Assembly (NCBI RefSeq): GCF_024679245.1
Contig: NC_090188.1
Span: 40,573,492-40,637,491 of the forward strand
Length of the DNA: 64,000 nt
Direction: 5' to 3'
From: Pseudorasbora parva
Lineage: Eukaryota; Chordata; Actinopteri; Cypriniformes; Gobionidae
Below, in pieces: positions 1-11,808 of this stretch. The position numbers and the translations under genes are program-made. Numbering within the stretch: the stretch's first letter is position 1; the number at the start of each line of letters is the position of its first letter. The notes below the pieces were generated by a model that did not search any database, was not told where the DNA came from, and saw only the letters and a program-made list of their open reading frames with translations.

Positions 1-711
1 ACGCGCTGTAAATGATAAAGGATCAAATGAACGCAAAGAAAACCACTTAAAGACAGAAAATAATTAAAACATACGTGCCCATTACAAAGGGACTTAAAGC
101 TACACTGTGTGATATTTTCCCCCATCTAGCGGTGTAAAGGTATATGACCATCCAGTGAATAATAGTTTCTGCTCCTCTCAATTTCGATTTCGTTTCAACT
201 CCTATGGTGGCCGATTTAGTCATGGCTTCCAGTTCGACCTCTTCGGTGAGTGTTGCTTCAAGTGATGAGGTTACTTTTGAAAACTATTATAATTTGCAGT
301 TATTTAATTTGCCAAATTGATCTATGATCAAATTAATCTATGTAAAATGAATAATAGTTCTACGTTTTCGTTATTTTTTACCAGTTCATTGCTAACATCA
401 GCTATCAGGTTCCCAGACGAATGCAAGGTAATCTTAGTAAAGTAACTTTTATCAGTGCTATCGTTATTCTTTATATTATATGACATCACTAGCGTAAGGC
501 AAACAAATTATAATGCAATTAAAATATTAATCTCATGTTATCCGTCATAGAACACGGATTTATGTTATAAGGTAAACAACACTTTTTCATCATTGACGCG
601 AGGAAAACTATCCTAGATGTCGTTCTAGTGTTATGCTCAGCACACCATGATATAATTAGCCAAGCAACAATAAAACTTCCAATACACACAAATAGGCTGA
701 ATTAATATTAC

Positions 712-1481
712 CTGTCGAGAAGAAAGCAGGCAACGTCGGCGTCTATGGAAGGCCGTTTCAGCATAAAAACGTTCCAGCGTTACTCGTCGTAATTATATTT
801 TTACTAGTAACAATTATGATTATAGAGCTCTACAATTCATTTATTACTAGTCATATGTCTCAATTGACTTCCATTCATTTTTATTTATAGAGCTCTGTAA
901 TTCAATTGTTACTAGTAACAATTGAATTACAGAGCTCTTCAAATGATTTATTACTAGTAAAAATGCACATTAAGGATATGTGTAATTGCAGAGCTCTATA
1001 ATTGAATTACAGAGCTCTCTAATTAAAAATGAATGGAAGTCAATTGAGACATATGACTAGTAATAAATGAATTGTAGAGCTCTCTAATTGTAATTGTTAG
1101 TAGTAAAAATTAAATTATAGAGCTCTTTAATTGAATTGTTACTAGTAAAAATATAATTACGACGAGTAACGCTGGAACGTTTTTATGCTGAAACGGCCTC
1201 CCGTCCTTTTTAAAATCGTTGCTCCTCATGAGCTCTTTCCATCTTGGAAAGGCCACTCCAATATTTACTTTTGTCTTGTTGATTTGCCCGTTGCGTTGCC
1301 GTCTTAATTCTCTTTTCCGCTTCCTTGGCGACTCTGATACATATTCCGCAATGTTTCTAGGTCCCCGACCCGGGTCGAATTCGGTAATCAATTCCGGGAC
1401 GTGGTTGCTTTCACACAGAAGGCGACCCGGCAATGTTATTTGCACCTTGTGAACACATGCATGAGCACATCGGTAGGTCAC
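712..1481 (-). pseudogene. Transposon exon remnant with NIGVAF / DADVACFLLDR motif, split by an insert
   Basis: Read on the minus strand, an Arg/Lys-rich stretch is followed by KVNIGVAFPRWKELM and then FKKDG. The frame is cut by the 450-bp insert at 750-1199. Beyond the insert it resumes with DADVACFLLDR and ends at CAG|GTAATA, a good splice donor (exon end at 712). The same motif recurs at 23460-23574 (plus) and 32356-32408 (minus), each time ending in LDR immediately before a GT donor, so this is a conserved exon boundary of a transposon gene. I do not recognise the full protein; a fish DNA-transposon accessory or transposase gene is likely. Confidence 0.5.
750..1199. mobile_element. Palindromic MITE inserted in a coding exon
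   Basis: The ends AGGCCGTTTCAGC and GCTGAAACGGCCT are perfect inverted repeats, and the inverted match runs inward for more than 60 bp. The core is AT-rich and carries AGAGCTC about nine times, interleaved with TTACTAGTAA blocks, with further nested inverted copies (for example 841-885 against 1026-1072). No convincing target duplication is seen. It is a fold-back MITE-like element that split the exon at 712-1481. Confidence 0.65.
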
Positions 1482-1651
1482 GCAAGTTTACGTGCTGATT
1501 TAATAAGGCCATATTTCTTGTAAATGATCGTTTCATATTTGTCTAATTGTGACTTTAAGTCCCTTTGTAATGGACACGTATGTTTTAATTATTTTCCGTC
1601 TTTTAGTAGTTTTCTTTACGTTCATTTTATCCTTTATCATTCACAGCGCGT

Positions 1652-2039
1652 TGTGCATTACGCGCGCTGCTGATTATTTATTTATTTATTTATTGTATTA
1701 TTATTGAAAGTATAAAGAATTACAAATATTGTTGCATAAAATCAACTTCTTCGAAATAGGATACAGAAAAGATATAGCCTGAGGGAGCAGTTTAATACAA
1801 ACAGGGGGAAAAAATAATAATAATATGCATTCGTAACAAAAATAAAAATAATTTATAAGGAAAAAAAGATAGGCTATTATAACGTGACATGAGGGGAGAA
1901 TCCAGTCATTGTTCAGCTATTAACCTCATTTGAGAAGTGTTTTAGTGTACGAACTGCTCTAAGTCCTTAGCAGCAAGGCACGCAGTAATGGCGGCGCTGC
2001 TTTACTTCCGTGTTTTGCCGGATTTGTGTATACCTTTAA
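1652..2039. other. No gene seen; AT-rich with TTTA repeat
   Basis: AT-rich sequence with a short (TTTA)n run near 1673-1695. No coding frame or element boundary was identified. Confidence 0.6.
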
Positions 2040-2445
2040 TGTGTACCTAATATTGTGTTGGTCCCCCTTTTGCAGTCAAAACAGCCCTGACCCATTGAGG
2101 AATGGACTCCACTAGACCCCTGAAGGTTTGCTGTTGTATCGGGCACCAAGATGTTAGCATTAGATCCTTTAAGTCCTGTGAGTTGCGAGGTGGGGCCTCC
2201 ATGGATCAGACTTTTTTGTTCAGCATGTCCTACAGATGCTCAATTAGATTGAGATCTAAAGAATTAGGAGGCCAAGTGAACACTTCAAACTCATTGAGCT
2301 CCTCAAACCATTCCTGAACCAGTTTTGCTTTGTGGCAGGCACATTATCCTGCTGAAAGAGCCACAGCCACCAGGGAATACCATTTCCATGAAAGGCTGAA
2401 CATGGTCTGCAACAATGCTTAGGTAGGTGGTACATGTCAAAGTAA
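2040..2445 (-). pseudogene. Tc1/mariner transposase C-terminal fragment
   Basis: On the minus strand the sequence reads through Tc1-type C-terminal blocks: a WPPNS-LDLN-IEHL segment corresponding to the SPDLNPIEHLW region with the catalytic Glu, then SMEAPPRN and the terminal WVRAVLTAKGG-PTQY tail, with several stop codons and indels. The wording closely matches the separate copies at 19736-20396 and 61126-61695, so all three belong to one Tc1 family. There is no N-terminal DNA-binding region and no recognisable TIR; it is a dead fragment. Confidence 0.75.
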
Positions 2446-2959
2446 CAAGTAAGTAACTTAACTCGGACCGCAAAAAAGAAAATATTGTAACGTTACCCAC
2501 TGCTTCCTGACCTGCATTTTTTAAAAGTAGTAAATGCTCCCTGGCATAATATCCTTTAATCCAGCCTGTGGAGGTGAAGAAATGTTTCAGGCCCTGACGT
2601 GCGCTTAGAGGTGCGGCAGCGAGAGCAGGCAGTTCTTGAGGCAGCCCATCATTGTCCATTTCAGCTGTAGAAGCATATTATTGATGAACGCGATGTTTCG
2701 ACCCTGCTTGGAGAATTCATCAGCAGGTCAACTGAGAGAAAGCCCACTTTTGGAAAAGTGTGAAAGCCCTTAAGAGCACAAATCGCAAACTGTTCTTTTT
2801 CTGAATGTTGTATGATATAGCCTAGTGTTGTGCAATAAAGGCTTGATTTATTAATTTATTTCGTTTCGTTTTCTTAACAATTAAGATGCCGCAAGTTTTT
2901 GAAATACCTGGAATGTATATGCCAAAATGAGTTTTATGCACGTTTTTTCGCGTGCATAT
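2446..2959. other. Unclassified, no gene supported
   Basis: Moderately GC-rich DNA, including a stretch at 2490-2740 that looks like part of a dispersed repeat but matches nothing else in the window. The only open frame of any size (minus, ending near 2303) crosses from Tc1 remnant into this unrelated DNA, so I do not call it. Confidence 0.4.
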
Positions 2960-2965
2960 ACAGTA

Positions 2966-3064
2966 CACACTTTATGGCGTATTATACGCACAAACCACCC
3001 ACCCCACCACCCCCATGATCCTACCCAAGAGCGCGTCATAATATACGCCATAAAGTGTGTATCA
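2966..3064. repeat. Short inverted repeat (hairpin-forming)
   Basis: ACACACTTTATGGCGTATTAT near 2968 is repeated inverted near 3040-3062, with a C-rich spacer of about 45 bp. It could be a small fold-back element. No coding content. Confidence 0.6.
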
Positions 3065-3361
3065 TATGTATGTGAAAAACTGCATATGCACGCATTTTGC
3101 GTCATGTTTTATTTCAAAAGACCAGATGGACAGCAACTCGAATATCATTAAAAATATTTTTGGATGACTCGTAACCGCGGGTACCCGCTCATTTTGGATC
3201 AGCCCGCCCATCACTGGTTTCCATTGGATAAGCTATGAAAGTGTCTGTGACTGTTGCCAAACATAAAAATAAAAAAACTTCACATTGACTGGTAAGTTGA
3301 AGTTGGTGAATATTCCGGGTAAAGATTTCCCCATCAAAACGGCCCTGCTCGCAAGGTAGTA

Positions 3362-4991
3362 CAGTATTGTTCAAAATAATAGCAGTACAATGTGACTAAC
3401 CAGAATAATCAAGGTTTTTAGTATATTTTTTATTGCTACGTGGCAAACAAGTTACCAGTAGGTTCAGTAGATTGTCAGAAAACAAACAAGACCCAGCATT
3501 CATGATATGCACGCTCTTAAGGCTGTGCAATTGGGCAATTAGTTGAAAGGGGTGTGTTCAAAAAAATAGCAGTGTCTACCTTTGACTGTACAAACTCAAA
3601 ACTATTTTGTACAAACATTTTTTTTTCCTGGGATTTAGCAATCCTGTGAATCACTAAACTAATATTTAGTTGTATGACCACAGTTTTTTAAAACTGCTTG
3701 ACATCTGTGTGGCATGGAGTCAACCAACTTGTGGCACCTCTCAGCTGTTATTTCACTCCGTGATTCTTTAACAACATTCCACAATTCATTCACATTTCTT
3801 GGTTTTGCTTCAGAAACAGCATTTTTGATATCACCCCACAAGTTCTCAATTGGATTAAGGTCTGGAGATTGGGCTGGCCACTCCATAACATTAATTTTGT
3901 TGGTTTGGAACCAAGACTTTGCCCGTTTGCTAGTGTGTTTTGGGTCATTGTCTTGTTGAAACAACCATTTCAAGGGCATGTCCTCTTCAGCATAGGTCAA
4001 CATGACCTCTTCAAGTATTTTAACATGTGCAAACTGATCCATGATCCCTGGTATGCGATAAATAGGCCCAACACCATAGTAGGAGAAACATGCCCATATC
4101 ATGATGCTTGCACCTCCATGCTTCACTGTCTTCACTGTGTACTGTGGCTTGAATTCAGAGTTTGGGGGTCGTCTCACAAACTGCCTGTGGCCCTTGGACC
4201 CAAAAAGAACAATTTTACTCTCATCAGTCTACAAAATGTTCCTCCATTTCTCTTTAGGCCAGTTGATGTGTTCTTTGGCAAATTGTAACCTCTTCTGCAC
4301 ATGCCTTTTTTTTAACAGAGGGACTTTGCGGGGGATTCTTGAAAATAGATTAGCTTCACACAGACGTCTTCTAACTGTCACAGTACTTACAGGTAACTCC
4401 AGACTGTCTTTGATCATCCTGGAGGTGATCATTGGCTGAGCCTTTGCCATTCTGGTTATTCTTCTATCCATTTTGATGGTTGTCTTCCGTTTTCTTCCAC
4501 GTCTCTCTGGTTTTGCTCTCCATTTTAAGGCATTGGAGATCATTTTAGCTGAATAGCCTATCATTTTTTGCACCTCTTTATAGGTTTTCCCCTCTCTAAT
4601 CAACTTTTTAATCAAAGTACGCTGTTCTTCTGAACAATGTCTTGAACGACCCATTTTCCTCAGCTTTCAAATGCATGTTCAACAAGTGTTGGCTTCATCC
4701 TTAAATAGGGGCCACCTGATTCACACCTGTTTCTTCACAAAATTGATGACCTCAGTGATTGAATGCCACACTGCTATTTTTTTGAACACACCCCTTTCAA
4801 CTAATTCAACTAATTGCCCAATTGCACAGCCTTAAGAGCGTGCATATCATGAATGCTGGGTCTCATTTGTTTTCTGAGAATCTACTGAACCTACTGGTAA
4901 CTTGTTTGCCACGTAGCAATAAAAAAATATACGAAAAACCTTGATTATTCTGGTTAGTCACATTGTACTGCTATTATTTTGAACAATACTG
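3362..4991 (-). mobile_element. Complete Tc1/mariner transposon, 1,630 bp
   Basis: The element starts CAGTATTGTTCAAAATAATA and ends with the inverted copy, flanked on each side by TA (3360-3361 and 4992-4993), the Tc1/mariner target duplication. The inverted repeats are long, about 210 bp each (3362-3570 and 4775-4991). A transposase gene on the minus strand fills the middle and is intact apart from one stop codon. The TIRs still match closely, so the copy is fairly young. It may still be mobilisable in trans; its own transposase is not made full length. Confidence 0.93.
3659..4654 (-). pseudogene. Tc1-like DD34E transposase with one in-frame stop
   Basis: A single reading frame of 331 codons, typical Tc1 length, is interrupted only by TAG at codon 142 (4229-4231). 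Residues 1-120 hold the paired-type helix-turn-helix region with a GRKRK linker typical of a GRPR-like AT-hook. The catalytic triad is visible: Asp144 in TDES just after the stop, Asp235 in QQDNDPKH, and Glu270 in SPDLNPIENLWG, with exactly 34 residues between the last two. Relatives usually have Trp before TDES, so TGG to TAG is the likely change. The start is the ATG of [12 protein letters not shown]. As it stands two partial peptides would result, of which the N-terminal one could still bind the TIRs. Confidence 0.9.
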
Positions 4992-4993
4992 TA

Positions 4994-5519
4994 CTTTCAA
5001 AGTTCAGGAACGTTCGGGGGTTGGGCTTGGGTGCTGAACTTGCTGATTGGTTGAGTTCATGCAGAATTTTTGTCTAAAATATGACCGATGAGCCAATGAC
5101 GATACAGGCTTTATTAATTATTACTTTATTAGGCTTTTTACTTTATTTAATTATTACTTTATTAGGCTTTATTTTTATTTCCAACGGACGAAATCCAGTG
5201 GAAACTGTAAAGTCTGCGCTCGCTGTCCTATGTCACTGGACTAATCTTCACAGTACTTTAGACTGCGGTGGAAACACAGACAGCAGCAGATCTAGGTGAA
5301 AAAAGAGTTCCTGGGACAAATTATTCTGGCTAATTTCAGTGGAATCAAGGCTTATGTATCTTCGAATTCAGAAACGAGTTACGATAAAATTAATGGTGCA
5401 CTTTAACTACAGCCAATCAGAAACTCATCTGAAATAAATCATCTAGACGGGCCACTAATGTTCCCTTAAAAGAAGAGATGCATGACAATCTTTCATTTGT
5501 CAGTGACTTTCCTTGTCTT
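4994..5519. other. No gene seen
   Basis: Contains a short local duplication of an ATTACTTTATTAGGCTTT block near 5115-5170. No coding or element signal was identified. Confidence 0.5.
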
Positions 5520-5835
5520 TAAGATTGAACATTGGTCTGGGGAGTCAGCTCTGTATTTTCTACTGCACAAGAGACGTGATCAAAGAGCATGATTCAAATG
5601 ACTCTGTACATAACTGGTCGTCTCAAGCAATCAGACCACAATAGGCGTGATCAATGGGCAACGAACCATCACTTCTCTATCCGTCATCATGTTAAACCCA
5701 GCAATATCATGCCAGGTGGATAAGCCAGTCTGTGATTGGTTCCCGCAAAAGTGTAACTGAAGCAGTAGAGGCTGGGTTTACCCAGTCTATGACTTTCCTG
5801 CACGAGATCTGGTCGTCCAGATCTCATTTATTATG
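5520..5835. repeat. Dispersed repeat family A, copy 1
   Basis: From ATTGGTCTGGGGAGTC to TGGGTTTACCCAGTCTA this block aligns, with indels, to 30441-30835 in the same orientation. It has no coding content and is probably a non-autonomous DNA transposon; I cannot name the family. Confidence 0.7.
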
Positions 5836-7148
5836 GTTGAATAAATACATTTTCCAGTGAAAGCCTTCCCGTATGGAACATTATGTACATGGCTGTATGT
5901 GCACCATCCAAATCCAGAATGAATTCACACTTTTAAATCGTTAATACAATAAGGGTAATCCATCATTTTTATTCTGCATTTACACACAACTCTGCACAAT
6001 GAATGCTGCACAGTTCAATTAGGCTACATGACAGATTATGTACAATATAATAAAGCATTACTTTACACATAATCATGTTAAATCCTAAATGGTTATTATT
6101 ATAAAACGAATTATTTATGTCACCCTGTCCAATTAGGACAGTCGATTGATAATTAAAGGTGGACCCTCTGATTACCCCTTACCCTGACACTGAAGGAGGG
6201 CATAGGCACAATTTATTCCAACCTGCGGAAAGACACAGGTGAATGTTTCAGTGCCTCTGTGGGCTGACCCCAATAGATCACAGCGACAGCAGAGTGGTCA
6301 GACATTTGATTATATATATATAGTTCATGAGGAAGACTTTAACTTATTTCCTGAAAAAGTAAAGGCTTTAATTTCTGTACTATTTAGCAATAGCAACAGA
6401 TGCTTCTGATCCTCAGTGTCCTCCATTTGGAGCAGCACATGGTCCTTCTCCAAATGACATATAGTCTGCCCTTCAAAATTAAAAAATTCTGAGCTATTTT
6501 TACAACTAGGAAAAGATGACAACAACGTAATGTTAATGTTTTGTGTGCTACACAACCATCTGTTGTGTAAAATCAGACAGATTTATTTTAAGGGAATTGT
6601 GCATTTTCTTGTAAGTTGCTTTTAGGAAGCAGAGGCCATGAAATAACAACAAGCTCGTTTTAATGGCATTACAAATAAGAACAGATTGGACATGCCATAG
6701 CTGTGTAGACATCCCATTTTTCTTTGTTCACCTCTGTCATAGAAACTGCATTACAGAGACTTAAAACAGACCTTTTTTTTGAGACCTCGGTTTGACCTCT
6801 CCCTTGAACAGCAGGACTGAAATCATCTCTAAAATCCAGTGACTGTCTTTACATTTCAAAATGCACCAGATCATTCCAAAACAATGCTAGATAAACTTAT
6901 AATCAAATGCCATTTCATTGCATAATTCTACATAATGCGTGTCGCCTATACATTTGACGATGTTGTAATCACTCATTGTTTATTTCCTTTTAATAACTAT
7001 TTAATAGTTCATAGGAATTATGGGGTGCTTAGTATCAACGTGACAGTTCCTGATTTCTCAAATGATGGTATTAATCAAATCTGTGTAAAATGTATCATGT
7101 TTGTATAATCGAAATTGATTATTAATAATCTGTATTGCTGTATGATTA
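5836..7148. other. No gene seen; AT-rich intergenic DNA
   Basis: AT-rich DNA with no recognisable domain, splice-bounded exon or long inverted repeat. The 76-codon minus frame near 6325-6555 shows no domain and is taken as chance. Confidence 0.5.
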
Positions 7149-7412
7149 CTGTATTAATGGTAGTTAGGCTAAATTATTGACTTATTCTGGTTTATAAACT
7201 TAAATATCACTCAATAAGTGCCATAATTAATGAGGATAAAATTTTCACTTTAGAATAGGGGGTCAAATTGCCTTTATTAGTTCTGTATTAATGGTAGTTA
7301 GGCTTAATTGTTGTCTTATTCTGGTTAAAAAACTTGAATAACACTCAATAAGTGCCATAATTAAGGAGGATAAAACTTTCACTTTAGAATAGGGGGTCAA
7401 ATTTCCTTTATT
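7149..7412. repeat. Tandem duplication, 134-bp unit, two copies
   Basis: A unit beginning CTGTATTAATGGTAGTTAGG occurs at 7149-7282 and again at 7283-7412, with only a few substitutions and small indels. No coding content. Confidence 0.88.
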
Positions 7413-8244
7413 ACACTATTTTAGCCGTTTATAATGAAAAATCTGCAGTAATTAATCATAACTACTATCTTATTGTTTAGTTCACTTAACAGAATGGCAC
7501 AGAAATATAATTACATCACTACACAAAAATAATATATGGCTTATTAAGTTGTAAATAATGGCTAATATGCCATTTCTATTACGTTAAGTTAATCATTATT
7601 ACTATTGTGTCCATGCTTAACTAGTGCATAATTGTGAACAAGCAAATAATTAATTACTAGTTTAACTAATGCATAATTAATGTTTAATTAATCATTAATT
7701 ATGTGTGTTCGTGCTTAACTAATGCTTAATTAGCATTAGTGCACTAGTGCATTATTCTGTACCCTTAAAATAAAGTGTTACCACTTTTTCTTATTGATGT
7801 CACACTGGGATAAACTGTGATTTTCATATTAGTGCACCATTTAAGCTCACCTTAAAATAATATGAAGTCTTTTAAAATTACAGAAGTTTAAAACAACAGA
7901 ACATCAAAAAACTGAATGTATAATATAGTGGATTTAAAAGTACAAGCCAGTAATGCCTATGCAGTAATATATTAGTATAGCACACAATGTTATACATCTA
8001 CTCAGCTGACAATGTTCTGAAGCATTTGTGCTATGTCATTAAAACTATCTTTTGGATCTAACTGTAATTATTTCCCACATCCAGGTTCAAGGTTATAATA
8101 TGCAAAGTCTAAACATGAATCTCTTAATTTTTTTGCAATAAGTTATACTTATCCAAAATAAAGGCTTAAATATATAAAAAGGTACATTTAAGGAGCTCCT
8201 CTTCTGATGAAAGTTTTCAGACAGCTTTTAATATGGCAACCAGA
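7413..8244. other. AT-rich DNA with a DNA-transposon-like end
   Basis: Near 7650-7790 there are repeated TTAATTAATGC-type blocks, followed by CCCTTAAAATAAAGTGTTACC, a string commonly seen at ends of fish DNA elements. The partner end was not found. The rest is featureless. Confidence 0.35.
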
Positions 8245-9549
8245 CAGTGTGAACACATGAATAACTATATCTTAGTGTAAACACATGAATACCCATATCT
8301 CAGTGTGAACACATGAATATCCATATCTCAGTGTGAAAACATGAATAACCATATCTCAGTGTGAACACATGAATACCCATATCTTAGTGTGAACACATGA
8401 ATACCCATATCACAGTGTGAACACATTAATACCCATATCTCAGTGTGAACACATGAATAACCATATCTCAGTGTGGACACATGAATACCCATATCTCAGT
8501 GTGGACACATGAATACTCATATCTTAGTGTGAACACATGAATACCCATATATCAGTGTGGACACATGAATACCCATATCTCAGTGTGGACACATGAATAC
8601 CCATATCTCAGTGTGGACACATGAATACCCATATCTCAGTGTGAACACATGAATACCCATATCTCAGTGTGGACACATGAATACCCATATCTCAGTGTGA
8701 ACACATGAATACCCATATCTCAGTGTGAACACATTAATACCCATATCTCAGTGTGAACACATTAATACCCATATCTCAGTGTGAACACATGAATAACCAT
8801 ATCTCATTGTGAACACATGAATACTCATATCTCAGTGTGAACACATGAATACCCATATCTCAGTGTGGACACATGAATACCCATATCTCAGTGTGAACAC
8901 ATGAATACTCATATCTCAGTGTGAACACATGAATACCCATATCTCAGTGTGGACACATGAATACCCATATCTCAGTGTGAACACATGAATAACCATATCT
9001 CAGTGTGAACACATGAATAACCATATCTCAGTGTGAACACATGAATACCCATATCTCAGTGTGGACACATGAATACCCATATCTCAGTGTGAACACATGA
9101 ATACCCCTATCTCAGTGTGAACACATGAATAACCATATCTCAGTGTGAACACATGAATAACCATATCTCAGTGTGAACACATGAATACCAATATCTCAGT
9201 GTGAACACATGAATACCCATATCTCAGTGTGAGCACATGAATACCCATATCTCAGTGTGAACACATGAATACCAATATCTCAGTGTGAACACATGAATAC
9301 CCATATCTCAGTGTGGACACATGAATAACCATATCTCAGTATGAACACATGAATACCAATATCTCAGTGTGAACACATGAATACCAATATCTTAGTGTGA
9401 ACACATGAATACCCATATCTTAGTGTGAACACATGAATACCCATCTCACAGTGTGAACAGATGAATACCCATATCTCAGTGTGAACACATGAATAACCAT
9501 ATCTCAGTGTGAACACATTAATACCCATATCTCAGTGTGAACACATTAA
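8245..9549. repeat. 28-bp minisatellite, about 46 copies
   Basis: A 28-bp unit, CAGTGTGAACACATGAATAC plus CCATATCT, is repeated head to tail with single-base variants (GAAC/GGAC, GAATA/TTAATA, CCC/ACC/CTC). There are no unique spacers between units, so it is a plain tandem array and not a CRISPR. The unit length is not a multiple of three and no frame stays open across it. Confidence 0.97.
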
Positions 9550-10273
9550 GTGAAGTTAATAAACGTAATTTCGGGAGGAGTACGCCCAACTAATCTTTGA
9601 ATTAATACCAAGGTATAAAACCAGCAGCTTACCTCTTCCCCTTTTTAGTTCCTGAAGCATTTGGCCTGCCCAACTCTGCTTGACTGGCTACGCTGCTCAT
9701 TTCACCTGTTGATCACCAGATCGCCGGTCTCTCCACTCCACATAACACCTTGCTCAAGAAGACCTCTCTCTTCTTCCATCTAGAATCATCACAGGGCTCG
9801 GTCGATCCTCATCTTGATGCATCGAGGCCTTCACTGCCTGGTGCCTGCCTTGATGTGTCCTGCCCCCCCACCCCCACTCATTTTTTGCCTCTACTATCAG
9901 AGCAGACCCAAGCGTGAGGCTACCTCCGCAGATGGTCATGCCCCGCCCTCTCTCTTTCCTGCCGCCATTGGAGCCGATCCAAGCATGGGGTTGCTCCCCA
10001 AGCTTTCTATTTTCCAACCTTATTGAATCCAGCTTCTGCTTCTTTTCCTCTATAGTTCCTTGCCTCCTTCTCAACTGCATTGCTCTTACACTTCCTACTA
10101 CATCATTACTATGGATCCATCACCTGTCTCCACCAAGCCTCCGCGCCTCAATCGCCCCAGGTGGTTGGTCCCAGTATAGCTCATAAGCCCCGCCCCTCCG
10201 TGGTTTCTAATGGATACGAGTTAAACTAAACAATCAAATTACGCTTTTTTATTTTCCAAGATGTTTTCTGTCT
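9550..10273. other. Unclassified; possible retroelement leader
   Basis: After the minisatellite there is a GGTATAAAA TATA-like box (about 9612-9620) followed by C/T-rich sequence with short open frames (for example 9754-10080 minus and 9814-10186 plus) that overlap one another and show no domain. The layout resembles an LTR or retroelement leader, but no partner repeat is present. Confidence 0.3.
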
Positions 10274-10925
10274 TTTATTACACGGCTCTGTGAAATGCTT
10301 GATTCTGATTGGTCAATCGCGCATTCCAGCGGTGTGTTATATCCAGATAACCCCCTCATACGGGCACTACGAGTTATCTTGACCGGTACTACTTCTATGC
10401 TTAACGCTGGCGCCATCTTGTGGCTTAAACAGCCGTGGGTTGCAATGGAAGACTTCAAGGCAGGTTTCCTTTATAACGTTTTTAATATGGATATTTTTCT
10501 TACACAAACGCATCGTTTCGAATCAGAAGGCTCTATTAACCCATTGGAGTCGTGTGGAGCACGTTATTTGACGGACAGCTGCATTTTTTATGGACTTCAA
10601 ACACAACTACAACTACTGCTGGGATTAACGTTAGCCTGGACTTTTTAAATATAACTCTGATTGTATTTGTCTGACAGAAGAATGTCATAAACACCTATAA
10701 TGACTTGAGGGTGAGTAAATCATAAGCTTGGTTTCATTTTTGGGTGAACTAACCCTTTCAGCATTCATTTTCAACATTTAGCAGCAATAGATAAAGGCTT
10801 AAAGCAGGTTGGAACTGTTTTTCTTCGCGGAAGCTTTGCGTAAGAGCTAATAAAATATTTAATCTCAAGACAATATATGTTGTGTCTAATAATTATTTAT
10901 TTGAGTCTAGCAGCCGTGTAATAAG
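10274..10925. mobile_element. Putative MITE with TTATTACACGGCT ends
   Basis: TTATTACACGGCT near 10276 is matched by AGCCGTGTAATAA near 10912, giving about 13-bp inverted ends around 650 bp of non-coding DNA. The left part holds a GATTGGTCAATC CCAAT-type box. No target duplication could be read with confidence. Confidence 0.45.
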
Positions 10926-11030
10926 CGGGATAGATCAGGACCCCGACGAGAAGCGGAGGGATTTTGCATCACGCTGAAGGGGTTTATTCTGTGATAACAA
11001 CCGGCTGGGTGTACATTATCCCTTACTTAA

Positions 11031-11808
11031 AGGGATACTTCACTGCCTTTTCATATTAAACTATGTTATTCCCTTAACTTAAACAAGTTGATACATACCT
11101 CTCTCGTCTCAGTGCGTGCACTTAATCTCTCTGACGTGCGGTGATGATCTGATAGCTTTGCTCCCTAAGCCCAGTTCATTCACTATGGAACCAAACAGAG
11201 ATCAAGTTGGAAGTACCAAACACCTCCACGTTTCCCCTATTTAAATACAGTTACACGAGTAGTTGAACGATCAAGTATGGTGACAAAATAAAACGTGGCG
11301 CGTTTCTAATCAAAATAAAAAGGAGAACTATAATGTATGGCGGATTAGCACTTCTGAGAGTACTTCGGCTCGGCGCAGTAAAAAGTCCCGGCCGAAACAT
11401 CTTCCCTCACATCTCCCTATTGACAGAAATGAGAGAGTGAGGGGGAGATGTGAGGAAAGATGTTTCAGCCGGGACTTTTTACTGCACCGAGCCGAAGTAC
11501 TCTCAGAAGTGCTAATCCGCCATACATTATAGTTCTCCTTTTTAATCCGATTAGAGAAGTACGTCGTTTTATTTTGTCACCATACTTGATCGTTCAACTA
11601 CTCGTGTAACTGTATTTAAATAGGGGAAAAGATGCAGGTGTTTGGTACTTCTAACTTGATCTCTGTTTGGTTCCATAGTGAATGAACTGGGCTTAGTGGG
11701 CTAAACTAAATGCTATCAGATAATCACTGCGCGTCAGAGAGATTAAGTATCAACTCGTTTTAGTTAAGGGAATAACAGTTTAATATGAAAAAGCGGTGAA
11801 GTAACCCT
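11031..11808. mobile_element. Fold-back TTAA element, near-perfect palindrome
   Basis: The 778-bp element begins AGGGATACTTCACTGCC and ends with its inverted counterpart. It is flanked by TTAA (11027-11030 and 11809-11812), the duplication typical of piggyBac- and Kolobok-type transposition. Arms of about 390 bp and 370 bp are inverted copies with few mismatches, separated by only about 18 bp near 11430, so the element is almost all arm. No protein is encoded. A transcript across it would fold into a long hairpin. A related left terminus lies at 41157-41245. Confidence 0.93.

Larger units (their letters stand above)
1..1651. mobile_element. Long-TIR DNA transposon (left end outside window)
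   Basis: Bases 1-110 reappear as an inverted copy at about 1543-1651 with only scattered mismatches, so the interval is bounded by long terminal inverted repeats. Base 1 pairs with 1651 and the left end probably continues beyond the window, so no target duplication can be read. The interior holds a minus-strand coding exon remnant (712-1481) broken by a palindromic insert (750-1199). No catalytic domain is visible, so this copy looks non-autonomous. The shared exon motif links it to the TTAA elements at 23040-24460 and 31523-32566, but the superfamily is not proven. Confidence 0.7.

Noticed and set aside
2303..2659. 118-codon minus frame
   Set aside because: Fuses Tc1 remnant sequence to unrelated DNA; chance frame.
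8245..9549. Possible CRISPR-like array
   Set aside because: Repeats are head to tail with no unique spacers, and the genome is a fish.
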